From the NCBI RefSeq assembly GCF_002099425.1, contig NW_018344068.1, positions 6,268,501-6,332,500 on the forward strand: a stretch of DNA of 64,000 nucleotides, given 5' to 3'. The notes under the pieces are model-generated. The model was given only the letters and a program-made list of their open reading frames with translations, ran no database searches and was not told the DNA's origin. Positions 1-10,505 of this stretch are shown here, in pieces. Source of the stretch: Phascolarctos cinereus. Lineage: Eukaryota; Chordata; Mammalia; Diprotodontia; Phascolarctidae. How positions within the stretch are numbered: position 1 is the stretch's first letter; the number at the start of each line of letters is the position of its first letter. Both the position numbers and the translations under genes were made by a program.

Positions 1-60
1 AGTGTCTCGGGCTAAGCCGTGTGACCTTGAGGAAGTCTCTTCTCCATTGTGAGCCTCAAA
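1..60 (+). mobile_element. MIR-type CORE-SINE fragment
   Basis: The segment has the core words 'gtgtgaccttgaggaagtc' and 'gtgagcctc' followed by an A-run. Only a short, diverged piece is in the window. Confidence 0.4.
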
Positions 61-174
61 AAAAAAAATTAAAGCCAAGAATTAACATAAATTGGTAGGC
101 ATTGCTGCTGGAATAGGTGGGAGAGACAATTCCCTTTTGGGTCCACTCACCCTCCATTTGGCTTTGAAAACTAA

Positions 175-356
175 CGCACTCCTTCCTAGCCACCACTCCC
201 TTGTATGTGCTATCTTCCCTATTAGAATAGATTGTAAGCTCCTTGAGGGCAGGGACTGTCTCATTTTTATATTTGTATTGTTAGTGCTAAGTGCATTGCT
301 TGGCATATAGAAAGCCCTTAATAAATGCTTTTTCATTCATTCATTCATTTACTCAT
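175..356 (+). mobile_element. L2/L3-type LINE 3' end
   Basis: It has the hallmark 3' end: 'ctattagaatagattgtaag', 'ctccttgagggcagggac', 'cttaataaatgc', then a short ATTC tail repeat. Confidence 0.75.
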
Positions 357-479
357 TCATATGCCTTAGCACCTTTGTAGGAAAGGTGCTGTAGAAATAT
401 CTACAGGCAGTGCAGTCAGAATGACTAATATTTTATCTTAAAAACAGACTTGAATCTGACAGTCTTTCTCTGATGCCTC

Positions 480-785
480 ATCATAGCATGGGTGTGACCC
501 TGGGTTCTTGAAGGCTGTGCCAGCAGAACACAAGCTGTCTAATAGGTTCTAACAAGGTGGAAAGGCTTAGTAGAGTAGAATTATCCAAGGACCAGCCTAG
601 CTAAGTCCACAGAGGCCCATCACCAAAAGGCTGGTCACAAAATAATTCACTCTCAAGGAAGAGTTATAGCAGTTCCTTCTAAGACTCATGACGAGGTTGT
701 GCTTCCCAGCAGCAGAATAAAAACCACACCAAGCAAACTGCAGATTTTTTTCAGGTATGAGTAGGGCCATAAGATCTTGCAAGAG
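480..785. repeat. Unassigned interspersed repeat, copy A
   Basis: It shares a series of words in the same order with 1640-1830 (cagcagaac, aggttcta, ggaaaggctt, cctagcta, catcaccaaaaggctgg, attc). The family is not recognised; an RTE-related 3' end is one possibility. Confidence 0.45.
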
Positions 786-828
786 GACGAGTTAGATCAG
801 AACCCAGGATATAACAACAATAACAATT

Positions 829-991
829 TTTTTTTGTTTTTGTTTTGGTTTGTTTTGTTTTGCTAGGCAATGGGGTTAAGTGACTTGCCCAGGGTCACAC
901 AGCTAGTGTTATGTGTCTGAGGCCATATTTGAACTCGGATACTCCTGAATTCAGGGCCAGTGCTCTATCCACTGCGCTACCTAGCTGCCCC
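829..991 (-). mobile_element. WSINE-type CORE-SINE, antisense
   Basis: A T-run comes first, then 'gcaatggggttaagtgactt', 'gggtcacacagctagt', and it ends in the complement of the tRNA-like head, 'ctagctgcccc'. A 15-bp target-site duplication (acaacaataacaatt) lies at 814-828 and 992-1006. Confidence 0.92.
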
Positions 992-1012
992 ACAACAATA
1001 ACAATTGTGTGA

Positions 1013-1215
1013 GTTTATGCATCATGATGTAATAGAAAGAACACCAAACTTGGAGTTAGAAGTCTCCCAGGTTCAGACCCTAGCACCATCACTTCATAAC
1101 TGTGTGAACTTGGGTAGATGCTTAGTCTTGCTAAACCTCAGTCTCCTCATTTGTAAAATGAGGTACCGTACAAGGTTATTAAGGAGAAAATGCTTTAGAA
1201 ATGTGAGTTATAGCT
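1013..1215 (+). mobile_element. MIR-type CORE-SINE
   Basis: Words in order: 'taatagaaagaacaccaaac', 'aactgtgtgaacttgggt', 'cctcagtctcctcatttgta', 'aaaatgaggta'. It is diverged, hence old. Confidence 0.7.
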
Positions 1216-1262
1216 ATATAAGTGTTTACTTATAAAATCCTAGGATTTTGAGAAGGAAAAGA

Positions 1263-1477
1263 GAAACGAATGTAGAGAAATGGATGAATATTTACAAAAA
1301 TATAAATTGCCCAGGTTAACAGAAAAGGAAAGAGGATACTTAAATCACTATCTTAGAAAGAGAAATTGAACCAGCCATCAATGAGCTCTTTAAGAAAAAA
1401 TCCCCAGGAACAGATGGATTCAAAAGTGAATTCTACCAAACATTTAAAGAACCACTCTAATACTATATAAACTATTT
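1263..1477 (+). mobile_element. Internal L1 ORF2 fragment
   Basis: Translation gives reverse-transcriptase N-terminal words of L1 ORF2: [32 protein letters not shown] and SEFYQTFKE. There is no L1 3' end or A-tail. GGAAAAGA occurs on both sides (1255-1262, 1478-1485), although L1 itself may supply the right copy. Confidence 0.8.
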
Positions 1478-1485
1478 GGAAAAGA

Positions 1486-1625
1486 CCAAGGAGATCACTC
1501 AGTCCAACTCCGTTAAATTTATGGATGAGAATAGAAGGGACCCAAGGTCGCAGAGCTACAGGTAATAAGTAGCTGAACTAGGATTTGAACCCTGGTCCTA
1601 TGTATTCTGAAGACCTCATCGTGGT
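1486..1625 (-). mobile_element. Old SINE-like repeat
   Basis: It shows 'gagatcactcagtccaactc', 'cccaaggtcgcagagctaca' and 'aactaggatttgaaccctgg', the pattern of a common old mammalian SINE-like element in reverse orientation. The family name is not certain. Confidence 0.5.
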
Positions 1626-1639
1626 GTGAAGGTAATTCT

Positions 1640-1830
1640 GAGTTTTTGAAGTCTATACCAGCAGAGTGAAAAATTCCAGGTTCTACCATGCTGGAAAAGC
1701 TTTGACTACAGTACCGGTGTTCCTAGGCTAGCTGTATACAAAAAGGCTCATCATCACAAGCCTGGTGGTTAGGTGATGAATTCTTTTGCTATGGCAACTC
1801 ATGGTACAAGGAAAATTACAAATGGTTCTC
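1640..1830. repeat. Unassigned interspersed repeat, copy B
   Basis: It is homologous to 480-785 (accagcagagtg, aggttctac, ggaaaagctt, ctaggctagctg, aaaaaggctcatcatcac, gcctggt). It is shorter and better preserved in its second half than copy A. Confidence 0.45.
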
Positions 1831-2324
1831 AGTCGTGAGGGGTCCCTCCCACCTCTGCATTGACGGTGACAGTGGCAGTGTGCTGAGAAATGGGGCAGAA
1901 GGTGCAAAGGGTCACACAGCTCTTAGACCATTTACAAACATTAATTGTTGGTACTTTATAAATAAGACATCTTTGTTGAATGCTCAAGAAATTGGTGTGT
2001 TCTGGGAACTGAATCCTGTCAACCTTGTTATTCTTGCTATAAATGAAATAAGAAGACAAAAGAAAGTTGCAGATAAATGGAGGGATGGCTCACAGGCTCT
2101 CCTTGAGAGACAAATAAAAAATTTGACAGAGTTGGTTTTATCATGTATCCAAGGGCAACAGGAAATCTCTTTTTTTATGGGACACTTGGCCATTATGATT
2201 TTCAGTGCTCAAGATGAGCATTTGAAAGAAACAATAAAAAAAATCCCACCACGAAGACAATGGACTTAACAGTCTGCTGCAAAGGATAAAGATGTAGAAA
2301 AATTCTACAAAGTATGTGATAAAA
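1831..2324. other. No gene recognised
   Basis: A 144-codon open frame occupies 1835-2269 on the + strand, but it begins inside a repeat and shows no domain I recognise. I see no splice or regulatory context and treat it as chance. Confidence 0.4.
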
Positions 2325-2430
2325 CCAGAAAGACTTGGGTTCAAGTCCTCTCTTTGGCACATACTGGCTTTTGACCCTGGGCAAGTTAATTAACCTTTCA
2401 GTGCTCTAGGAACTCTCTAATGTTATAAGT
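2325..2430 (+). mobile_element. MIR-type CORE-SINE fragment
   Basis: The words 'gacttgggttcaagtcctc' and 'gaccctgggcaagttaatta' mark the SINE core. Confidence 0.5.
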
Positions 2431-2540
2431 TGCAGAGAAGGTGTGGACCTGCATTGATAGAGGAAATTTCATCTTGGGGAATCCCTGATATCAATGAAAT
2501 CCCAGGTGTAGTCTTTACCCCCTATTCCCCATCCCCTGTA

Positions 2541-2551
2541 AGTTAAATCTA

Positions 2552-2583
<32 letters not shown>

Positions 2584-2623
2584 TCTATCTGTCTATCTGT
2601 CTATCTGTCTGTCCGTCTGTCCG

Positions 2624-2680
<57 letters not shown>

Positions 2681-2681
2681 A
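2541..2681 (+). repeat. (TATC/TGTC)n microsatellite
   Basis: This is a long run of CTAT units with a block of CTGT/CCGT variants in the middle, so it has an interrupted, compound structure. Confidence 0.95.
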
Positions 2682-2724
2682 GGGAAGGACAGTGAAAAAT
2701 TTGGCTCATATACTCATAAGGTCA

Positions 2725-2865
2725 TAGATCTAGAATTGAAAGGTATCTCAGAAGCCATGCACTCCAATCCCTTCGTTTTACAATTGAGGACAATGAGTCC
2801 TAGGGAGGTGAAGTCACATAATTAGTAGGAATCTGAGGTGGGATTTGAAACCAGATCCTCTGATG
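2725..2865 (-). mobile_element. Old SINE-like repeat
   Basis: It begins 'ggtcatagatctagaattga' and continues 'gaggacaatgagtcctaggg' and 'gggatttgaaaccagatcct'. It belongs to the same old family as 25400-25595 and 42685-42890. Confidence 0.55.
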
Positions 2866-2874
2866 AAAAGAAAA

Positions 2875-4690
2875 AAGACCAAAAGTTAATACATTATGTG
2901 GAAGACCCATACTTATATATAATGAATATTTTCTTCAAGACAAGATTTAGGAGGCACTATATATGATGAGTACTGAATAACACCAGAAAATGAAATTGGC
3001 TATATCTTAACAACTGGATTTCTATATTAGAGCCATTTCCAAATCAACCATCCTTGTGTAGTCAGGTGATCAACTTGTTAGAGCAAAGATCCAAATTAGG
3101 GAAAAAGTGAAAAATGAGAAGAAATGTCACACAATTAAAGAAGTTCAATCTGATCTATTTGAAAGTGCTCTTGATTCCAAAAATTGTGAAATGGACAACA
3201 GAAAAGACATCAGCACAGACTAACACCCTTTCCTAAGGATATTTAACTGATGTAAATCAATTGCTACAACAAGGAGGCCCAAAGAGCTTGGAAACTACCT
3301 CAGCCAGAATATCCTAGCTCTCCTTTCCAAGTGCAGAGATGTGGTAACCAAGAGTAACACCAGTTTTGAAAATAAAATCATTTGTAAAATTATTTAGAGA
3401 AGGCTGGTGAAAGATTATGAACAGTATCACTTCACAAGACAGAGGTGGTGGAGGGAAAAAACAGATTTGTTGAAAGCAAGGTGAGAGGCCCAATGAAACC
3501 AAATATTGTGAGAGGATTTAAAAATGACATTGGAAGGAGGGCAAGAAACAGAGAAGTTTGCCAAGATCTCTATGTCAAGTCATTTTCTCCATCAATGAGA
3601 ATGGAATTGCCGCGTTTCAACTCTAACGTGGCTGTCCCTGACGTTATGTATGAGGCCTAAGGATAAGTAGTGCTGGAGGTGACATAAGTACAAAGAGCAG
3701 TAGGACTAGATCAAGTGTAGCCAGAGGAAGTTCATATTGGAGGGGTGTACTTTAGGGGAGGATCAGTTCTACAGGAATCTGAAGAAAAGATAACCAAAAA
3801 AATACTTGGGAAAAATCAAAGATAGTGTGACTACCAGAAAAAAAAAGTGATTAAAAATATCAATAACTACTGACCCCATATGTTTACTTTCTTATCCCTA
3901 AAATATCTTTATAAAATTCTCTATTTTGCGGGGGAGAATATTATCGATGAAGGCATGAAAAGGGAGGCTTCTATAGATGGTATCCTATAATAGACTACAT
4001 CTTGATAGTCGTACAACTTTTTCTTTTTGGTTAGGCAATGGGGTTAAGTGACTTGCCCAGGGTCACACAGCTAGTAAGTGTTATTATGTGTCTGAGGCTG
4101 GATTTGAACTGAGGTCCTCCTGAATCCAGGGCCGGTGCTCTATCTACTGCGCCACCTCACTGCCCCGATAGTCATACAACTGACTGAAAGGTATAGAGAA
4201 TTCAAAATCCTACTATACTTACTGCTTAGCAACTGTAAAAAAAAAAATGATCATTCATTACAGAATAAAATACTATCTTAAAAGCCCTTCCAGAGGAAAA
4301 AGTCTTCTATGCATAGGCTAAAAATCATGCCAAATTTCTTGAAAGCTAAAAGAGAGGACTTCTTTTTATGACCTATTAATATCAAGTTAAGACATAAAAC
4401 AGGGAAATGTATTCTCACCAAAGTTGTTTGTCAGTGTCATGGAGGAAATCCAGCACCGAATCCAAATGATAAAAAACCTCAGTAGATTGTCAGGTTCCCT
4501 AGCTGTTCTTATTTGCGGCTAACTGCATTGATTATGTCACTTCTCTGGACATTGCTGAGTTGCCTAAATGAAAAAAAAAAAGGAAAAGCTGCCCAAATCA
4601 AAAGATTTAACCCTAAATCTCCACCAAGGGAAAACCAAGTGGATGAAAAATGATTGCTATGCAGTGGGATGGACAGCCCATATAGCTGAC
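2875..4690 (+). mobile_element. RTE-type LINE, reverse-transcriptase region
   Basis: Scattered frames read like RTE/BovB polymerase: DYEQYHFTRQRWWREK, a NY*P...LSLKYLYKIL block, SPKLFVSVMEEIQHRI, and KTKWMKND before 4690. Many stops and shifts show it is long dead. A WSINE inserted at 4019-4166. Confidence 0.72.
4019..4166 (-). mobile_element. WSINE-type CORE-SINE in the RTE LINE
   Basis: It is a full antisense copy ending 'cactgcccc'. A 15-bp duplication, gatagtcgtacaact at 4004-4018 and gatagtcatacaact at 4167-4181, differs at one base. Confidence 0.92.
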
Positions 4691-4709
4691 CCTTTAGTAT
4701 GATATTTTA

Positions 4710-4864
4710 TTTTTGCTTTTTTTTTTTAGTGGGGCAATCAAAGTTAAGTAACTTGCCCAGGGTCACACAGGTAGTAAGTTTCAAGTGTCTGAGGCCAGAT
4801 TTGAACTTAGGTCCTCTTGATCCCAAGGCTAGAGCTCTATCTACTGCGCCACCTAGCTGCCCCA
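4710..4864 (-). mobile_element. WSINE-type CORE-SINE
   Basis: It is an antisense copy with a T-run, 'cttgcccagggtcacacagg' and 'gcgccacctagctgcccc'. The duplication tagtatgatatttta lies at 4695-4709 and 4865-4879. Confidence 0.92.
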
Positions 4865-5039
4865 TAGTATGATATTTTAGGTACTATGGATGGACAGTGA
4901 GCTAAAAGTAAAGTAAAAGGAAGAAAATGATTGGGTTGCATTAGGGGAAATGGGAAGTGCTTTTTTTTTTTCCCTCTGAGCACAAACAGATTTCTCCTGA
5001 TGATGATATGGGGTTATAGATCATGACATATCACAGTGT

Positions 5040-5410
5040 CCAAAGAATTATCCAGTCTGATGGAGAGATAACATACAAGCAACTATGTAGAAACAAGATA
5101 TATATGGGATATAAATTGGGGTGGGGTGGGGGAGAGTAGCCCTAGAGGTAAGGCAGTAAGATTAAGGAGGACTAGAAAAGGCTTCTTGCAAATGGTGGGA
5201 CTTGGGCTGAGGTTTGAAGGAATCCAAGGAATACAGGAGGAAGAGATGAGGAGGCACTGTGCTAAGCAGTGGGGATACAAAGAAAGGCAAAAAGCAATCC
5301 CTGACCTCAAGGAGCTCATAATCTAATGGGGAAATTTAAAGGGAGGGTCATCCAAAGAGCAGTGAAGAAACATGGTGAGTACAAATAGACTGTAGCCTGT
5401 TAGCCACAAA
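5040..5410 (-). mobile_element. L2/L3-type LINE 3' pieces, two partial copies
   Basis: It shows the reverse-complement hallmarks 'aaaaggcttcttgcaaatgg', 'gaggcactgtgctaagca', 'gggatacaaagaaaggcaaa' and 'ctcaaggagctcataatcta'. The order of blocks suggests two copies joined near 5232. Confidence 0.65.
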
Positions 5411-5869
5411 GAATTTCACACCAGAAATGGCATTAAGAAAGACATCTGAGACTTTGCCCCTGGATCCCTGGACTCTCAGGTAAGCTTTTGCTTTCAAATT
5501 GTCATTGCCCTCCTGGCTATGCTTCTGACTTTTCAGATTTTAATACCATATCTTACCACAGTCTCATCCTGGAAACTCCCTCAGCACCTAGGGCCTCTTC
5601 ACTCCAAATGAAGTTTGAGAAGATCACAAGAGTGCTCACTGGGTCTACTATGGATTTCCATTACATAATTTCAACTGGGCCTTCATTACACCAAGACCTC
5701 CCTAATTGACTTACTCACCACAGCATCTTTCCCAAACCTTTTCATCTTTTCTCCAGTCTCTCACAAGTCCCCCTATCCTCACCCTCTCAGTTGAGAACTT
5801 GGCTTCATATTTTACTGACAAAACTGAGGCTATTCACTGAAAGCTCCCTCTTATCCTATGTTCCTCATC

Positions 5870-6270
5870 TGTAGAGGGCTGGCTTTGGGGAGTTGGAGGG
5901 CTTAGGCCAGCCCGGGTCTTACCTGTAGCTTGTACTAAGCCTGACAGCTGTGAAACTCAGGATGTGGCTCACCACCCCCCTGTTCCGTCTCTTGAGAACA
6001 GGATGCAGGAAGGGAGGAAACAGGGTACAGGACAGGATGCAGGAAAGAATGTAACAGACAAGGTACAAGGAAGTAAGGAAATCACTTAATTAGATTTGTA
6101 CTTTTCATGAAAAATAATGTTACTGTTGCTTGATCCAGTACTATATAAGCCTGAGCCCTCAGATCAATAAACAAGTTTGTTCTTCACATCTTCCACCTGG
6201 CCCGTGATTCTTTCTCTCTTCACAGTCTGCTGGCATCAGACCACAGCCGGAAAAGCAGGTGCTCCCGGCA
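5870..6270 (+). mobile_element. Solo LTR of an endogenous retrovirus
   Basis: This 401-bp unit begins TG and ends CA, is flanked by a perfect 6-bp duplication (CTCATC at 5864-5869 and 6271-6276), and carries a TATA-like 'actatataagcc' and an AATAAA-type signal 'caataaac' in the usual order. No internal retroviral region is present, so it is a solo LTR fossil. A 6-bp duplication fits betaretrovirus-like (class II) integration. The exact duplication suggests a moderate age, younger than the LINE it entered. Confidence 0.88.
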
Positions 6271-7147
6271 CTCATCTCACATTGCTCAAGTGTCTTCTAT
6301 CACTAGATTGATCCTCCATACCTATTTCATATGAAGACCTGGCCCTTCCCCTTACCAAAGCAAACTCACCTACGTGCACAAATCATCCTATTCTGTCCCA
6401 TCTGCTCCACCAGATTGTCCCTTCTATCATCCCTGCTCTTTCACTAATCTCCAATTTCTCCCTGACTTCTAGCTGCTTCCCAAGTCTATGTATTCCCCAT
6501 CCTCAAAACAATCTTCATTTGATCTGTCTGTCCCTTCTAGCTGTTGTCCTATATCTCTCCTCTTTTTTGTGGCTTAACTCTTTAAGGATTAAAGTAAAGA
6601 GTTAAACTCTTTAGAGCTTAAGACTGTCTGAGTCTTTCACCTCATTCCACTAAAATTGCTCTCTCCAACCTTACTAATGATCTCTTTGCTAGATCTAATG
6701 GCCTTTTCTCAATCCTCATCTTTCTTTTTTTTACCTCTTTGCAGCCTTTGGTATTGTCAGTCATCTTCCTTGATACTTTCTTCTCTCTAGTTTGTGTGAC
6801 ACTGTTCTCTCTTTGTTCTCCACCTACCTGTCTGACTACTCTACCTCTGTCTCCTTTGTTGGGTCTTCATCCAGGTCATGCCTGCTGACCATGGGTGTCT
6901 CCCAGGATTCTGTCTTGCGCCCTCTTCTCTACCCCCTCTGTATTATTTCACTTGATAACCTCATCAGCTCCCCATGATTTTAAGTATTATCTCTTTGCAG
7001 ATGAGTCAGATCTACTTGTCCATCCCTAACCTCTCACCCCATCTCCCACTGCCTACAGACATAGAGAACTAGATTTCCTGTAGACACATTAAACTCATTA
7101 TCTTCCCCCCCAAAGCTTCCCCTCTTCCTAATGTTATTATTACTTTT

Positions 7148-7202
7148 TCCTTCCTTCCTTCCTTCCTTCCTTCCTTCCTTCCTTCCTTCCTTCCTTCTTT
7201 CC

Positions 7203-7234
<32 letters not shown>

Positions 7235-7486
7235 TTCCTTCCTTCCTTCCTTCTTCCTTCCTTCTCCCTTCTTTTTTCTTCCTTTCTCTCTTCCTTTCTC
7301 CTTTCCTTCCTCTCTTCCTTCCTTCCTTCCTTCCTTCCTTCCTTCCTTCCTTCCTTCTTTTTTCTTCATTTCTCTCTTCCTTTCTCCTTTCCTTCTTTTC
7401 TTCTTTCCTTCCTCTCTTCCTTTCTTCTTTCCTTCCTCTCTTCCTTCCTTCCTTCCTTCCTTCCTTCTTTCTTTCCCTTCTTCTTC

Positions 7487-7520
<34 letters not shown>

Positions 7521-7562
7521 TTCCTTCCTTCCTTCCTTCCTTCCTTCCTTCCTTCTTTTTCT
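7148..7562 (+). repeat. (CCTT/CTTT)n pyrimidine array
   Basis: About 415 bp are almost pure pyrimidine on the + strand in TTCC and TTTC sub-blocks. It lies inside the L2-type LINE and splits its polymerase frame. Open frames across it are low-complexity artefacts. Confidence 0.95.
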
Positions 7563-8381
7563 CTTACTCTTGAGGATATCACCTTCCTACCAACCACCAA
7601 AGCTCAAAACCTGGGTATCATCCTTGGCTCCTCACTTGCACTCACTTCACATGCCCAATTTGTTGCCAAATCTTATGGTTTCTACCTTTGTAACATCTCT
7701 TATATACCTTCCCTTCTCTCCTCTAACACTGCCACTGCCTTGGTTCAGTCCCTCCTTACCTCACATCTCGACTTCTGCAATAGCCTGGAGGTTGGTCTCC
7801 CTGCCTCAAGGCCCCCCACTATAGTTCATTCTCCACTCAGCTTTCAAATTGATCTTCCTAAAGTCCAGGTCTGACTACATCACCCCCTATTCAATAAATT
7901 CCAGTGGTTCCTTATTAAGTCTAGGATTAAACTGAAGTCTTTTGTTTGGCTCTCACGGCCCTTCTCTACCTTTCCAGCGTCCTCATACCTTTCTCCCCTC
8001 CACGTACTCTATAACGTTGTGTCTAGTGACACCGGTCTCTTTGGTTCTTCCTTGTTTCTTGCGTTTTCACTGGCTGTCCTTCAAGCCCAGAACTTCTCTA
8101 CCTCCTGTTTTCCATAGATTCCTTCAAACCTCAGCCCAAGTCCCACCTTCTACAAGAAGCGTTTCCTAGTCCTCCTTAATCTTCACTCTAGGACTACCCC
8201 TCCACTTATCCTGTATACATCTTGTGTGTACATAGTTGCTTACATGCTATCTCCCTATTAGACTGTGAGCTCCTTGAGGGCAGGCACTAGTTTTTGCCTT
8301 TCTTTGTTTCCCCATCATTTAGGAGAGTGCCTTGACACACAGTATGCCCTTAATAAATACTAGTTGACTGACTGACCCTGG

Positions 8382-8549
8382 AACAGCCGTCTAACCCCTG
8401 CGGTCTGCTTACCCTGGACCATCCCTCCGCCATGCCAGCCCTCTTCTCCCATTTGTAAGTTACTCTTAGGACCTCCATTCTGGGGAGTAGCCTAGGCCAG
8501 CCAGCCTTCATTACCTTCCCAGCCATGCTTAGGACATTGTAGACTTCAG
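8382..8549. other. Spacer between LINE copies
   Basis: This is probably degraded LINE sequence of the same type; no distinct feature is seen. Confidence 0.3.
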
Positions 8550-8725
8550 TACTTTGCTCCCATGTTGGTGCCTCTCCCCAGCCCCGACTCCCTTCTGTGT
8601 TTTGTCTTCCCCTATTAGAATATACACCTCTTAAGGGCAGGTACTGATTTCTTTTTGACTGTGTTAGTTAGTGCTTAGTACAGTTCCTGGCACACAGTAA
8701 GTGCTTAATAAATGCTTGTTGTCTC
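8550..8725 (+). mobile_element. L2/L3-type LINE 3' end
   Basis: 'cctattagaatatacacctc', 'ttaagggcaggtactgattt', 'cctggcacacagtaagtgct' and 'taataaatgcttgtt' are the family 3' end. Confidence 0.8.
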
Positions 8726-8859
8726 ACCTTGCCTTGCCCTATCTTGTCTGGAATCAGGCCCGAATGTCATTTCCTGATCACATCTTGACCATGCCTCCTT
8801 CATTCGAGCCATCCTCTTACACCTCCTACTACTATAACCACTTGGACTCTGCCACTGGC

Positions 8860-9055
8860 ACCCAGTTCTCTAATAGGAGAACTTTTGCTTTTCTTTTTCT
8901 TTCTAGCTCTCCTTCATGTATTGCCTTTCTCCATTTGAATGTAGCTCCTTGAGTTCAAGGACCATTCTGCTTACTTTTATTTGTGTCCCCAAGGCATAGT
9001 ACAATGACCGGCACATAGTTAAGTGCTTAAGCGTTTTTTCATTCATTCATTGTTG
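8860..9055 (+). mobile_element. L2/L3-type LINE 3' end
   Basis: 'gaatgtagctccttgagttc', 'aaggaccattctgc', 'gcacatagttaagtgctta' and an ATTC tail. It follows a second 3' end directly, so two insertions lie in tandem. Confidence 0.72.
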
Positions 9056-9534
9056 GAAAGATGGGAGACCAGTCTGGTATGGAGGATAATAGATGGACAT
9101 CCTGTGTTCTCCACTGAAACACATGTAATATTAAGTGATCTAGAGATGAGCCCCTGTGGTGCATTTATGGGAGGGTATAGTTGAGAGTCACCCAGGATAA
9201 GCAGTATGATTGGGTTGAGATCAGTTCCATTGGAAGGAGTGTCACAGATCCATTGAAACAGGAAAGAACAATTCAACAGGTGTTATCCAGAGCATTGAAG
9301 GATGTAGGCTGTATGGGCAGATACATGGACAGAAGTATGAAGATTATTAAGGTGTAGAAGTGGAGAGAAACTGGGGAACCCATTTTCAGAGGGTTTCTAG
9401 AACAACCAGGCTCTAGATGGAGCAGACTGAGAAGTTGGGGAGATCAGAAGGGAGGGTCTTACCCTGCCTGGTCCCTGTACAAGGGAAGAACTAAATCAAG
9501 GGATGGTGAGAACAGAAGTCCTACCTGGAGACAT
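9056..9534. other. Unassigned sequence
   Basis: I recognise no gene, repeat family or simple repeat here. Confidence 0.35.
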
Positions 9535-9605
9535 ACTGATAGGTGTGTACTTAGCACAATGACTTGTAAATAGTCAGTGCTTAATCAATGCTTTGAATTG
9601 ATTTG
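9535..9605 (+). mobile_element. L2/L3-type LINE 3' end fragment
   Basis: 'tacttagcacaatgacttgt' and 'cagtgcttaatcaatgctt' match the terminal part of the family. Confidence 0.5.
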
Positions 9606-9624
9606 TCTGAGATAGCCAATTAGC

Positions 9625-9905
9625 TAAAATTGCCAATAATAATAATAGCTTGAATTTATGTAGCACCTATTTATGTCAGGTACTGTGCTAAGCATTACAA
9701 ATATTACTTTATTTGATCTTCACAACAACCTTGAGAGGTAGGTACTACTTTTTTCCTCATTTTACAGTTGAGAAAACTGAGGTAAACAGAGGTTAAGTGA
9801 CTTGCCCAGGGTCACACACCTAGGAAGCATCCAAGGCCAGATTTGAATGTAGGTCTTCCTAAACTACAGGCCCAGTGCTTCATCCACTGCACTACCTAGC
9901 CACCA
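9625..9905 (-). mobile_element. MAR1/MIR-type CORE-SINE, near full length
   Basis: It runs 'agcttgaatttatgtagcac', 'tttgatcttcacaacaacct', 'cattttacagttgagaaaac', 'ggttaagtgacttgcccagg' to 'actgcactacctagccacc', the complete reverse complement of this SINE. Confidence 0.82.
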
Positions 9906-10164
9906 GAAACTGTTAACTCAAATTGGCCCCACTCCCTGGGTTTGGGAAATATGAATAGTGTCATCATTGTTAGTCTTGTTAATATTAATGGTATTATGAA
10001 GAAGAGAATGAGAGTGTACCTAACTCTATGGTAACAACTTAGAAACGTATGTTTTTCTTGCCTCCCAACCTGCTAGTCTCCAGACAAGGATACCATAGTT
10101 TCTTATTTTCATCTTTATGCAGTTTGTTTTGTTATAAACCAAGGAAAGCCACTTGTCTCCCGTT

Positions 10165-10245
10165 GGCCAGATTTTTAGCTTCATTCATTCATCCATTTAG
10201 TCAACAAATATTTATTGGACAGATAGCAGGCCCTGTGCTACCTTG
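10165..10245 (-). mobile_element. L2-type LINE 3' end
   Basis: 'cattcattcatccatttagt', 'caacaaatatttattgg' and 'caggccctgtgcta' are the reverse complement of the L2 terminus. Confidence 0.7.
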
Positions 10246-10454
10246 ATTGCAATTCAACCTGGGTGGAATTTTAGCCAAGGGAGTTGGTCCCCAGGACTAT
10301 GGGGAATTCCTTCAGTCTCTTCTATTTAATCCTTGTGGACTAGAGAGAGAAGGAAAGACAATTATAAAATAAATCTGGAAATAAATCAGACTTGGCAGTT
10401 TCTAGGTCTGATTGTAGGGGCTATTAATGGGATATGGAAGACTAATTAGTACAA

Positions 10455-10505
10455 TTCACCAGGCACTGATTAAGCACCCACTATATTCTCGGTGTTGGTT
10501 CGGTT
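10455..10505 (-). mobile_element. L2-type LINE 3' fragment
   Basis: 'caggcactgattaagcaccc' and 'actatattctcggtgttgg' fit the antisense terminus of L2. Confidence 0.4.

Larger units (their letters stand above)
5470..8381 (+). mobile_element. L2/L3 (CR1-clade) LINE with RT remnant, 3' end present
   Basis: Frames around 6730-6975 and 7590-7870 read as L2-type polymerase: FSTYLSDYSTSVSFVGSSSR, GVSQDSVLRPLLYPL, KTWVSSLAPHLHSLHM / AQNLGIILGSSLALTSHAQF, ALVQSLLTSHLDFCNSL. The 3' end is 'gactgtgagctccttgaggg' ... 'cttaataaatactagttgac'. It is interrupted by a solo LTR (5870-6270) and a pyrimidine array (7148-7562). Stops and frameshifts are frequent. Confidence 0.85.

Noticed and set aside
829-991. 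tRNA genes at SINE heads
   Set aside because: The tRNA-like heads belong to SINEs with target-site duplications and cannot fold as intact tRNAs by eye.
1835-2269. 144-codon open frame on the + strand
   Set aside because: It starts next to a repeat and has no recognisable domain, splice context or coding-like conservation that I can judge.
2541-2681. CRISPR-like array
   Set aside because: It is a tetranucleotide microsatellite without spacers, in a mammalian genome.
7034-7874. Long open frames across the pyrimidine array (both strands)
   Set aside because: They are made of tetranucleotide repeats (Phe/Leu/Pro/Ser or Lys/Glu/Arg) and L2 debris.
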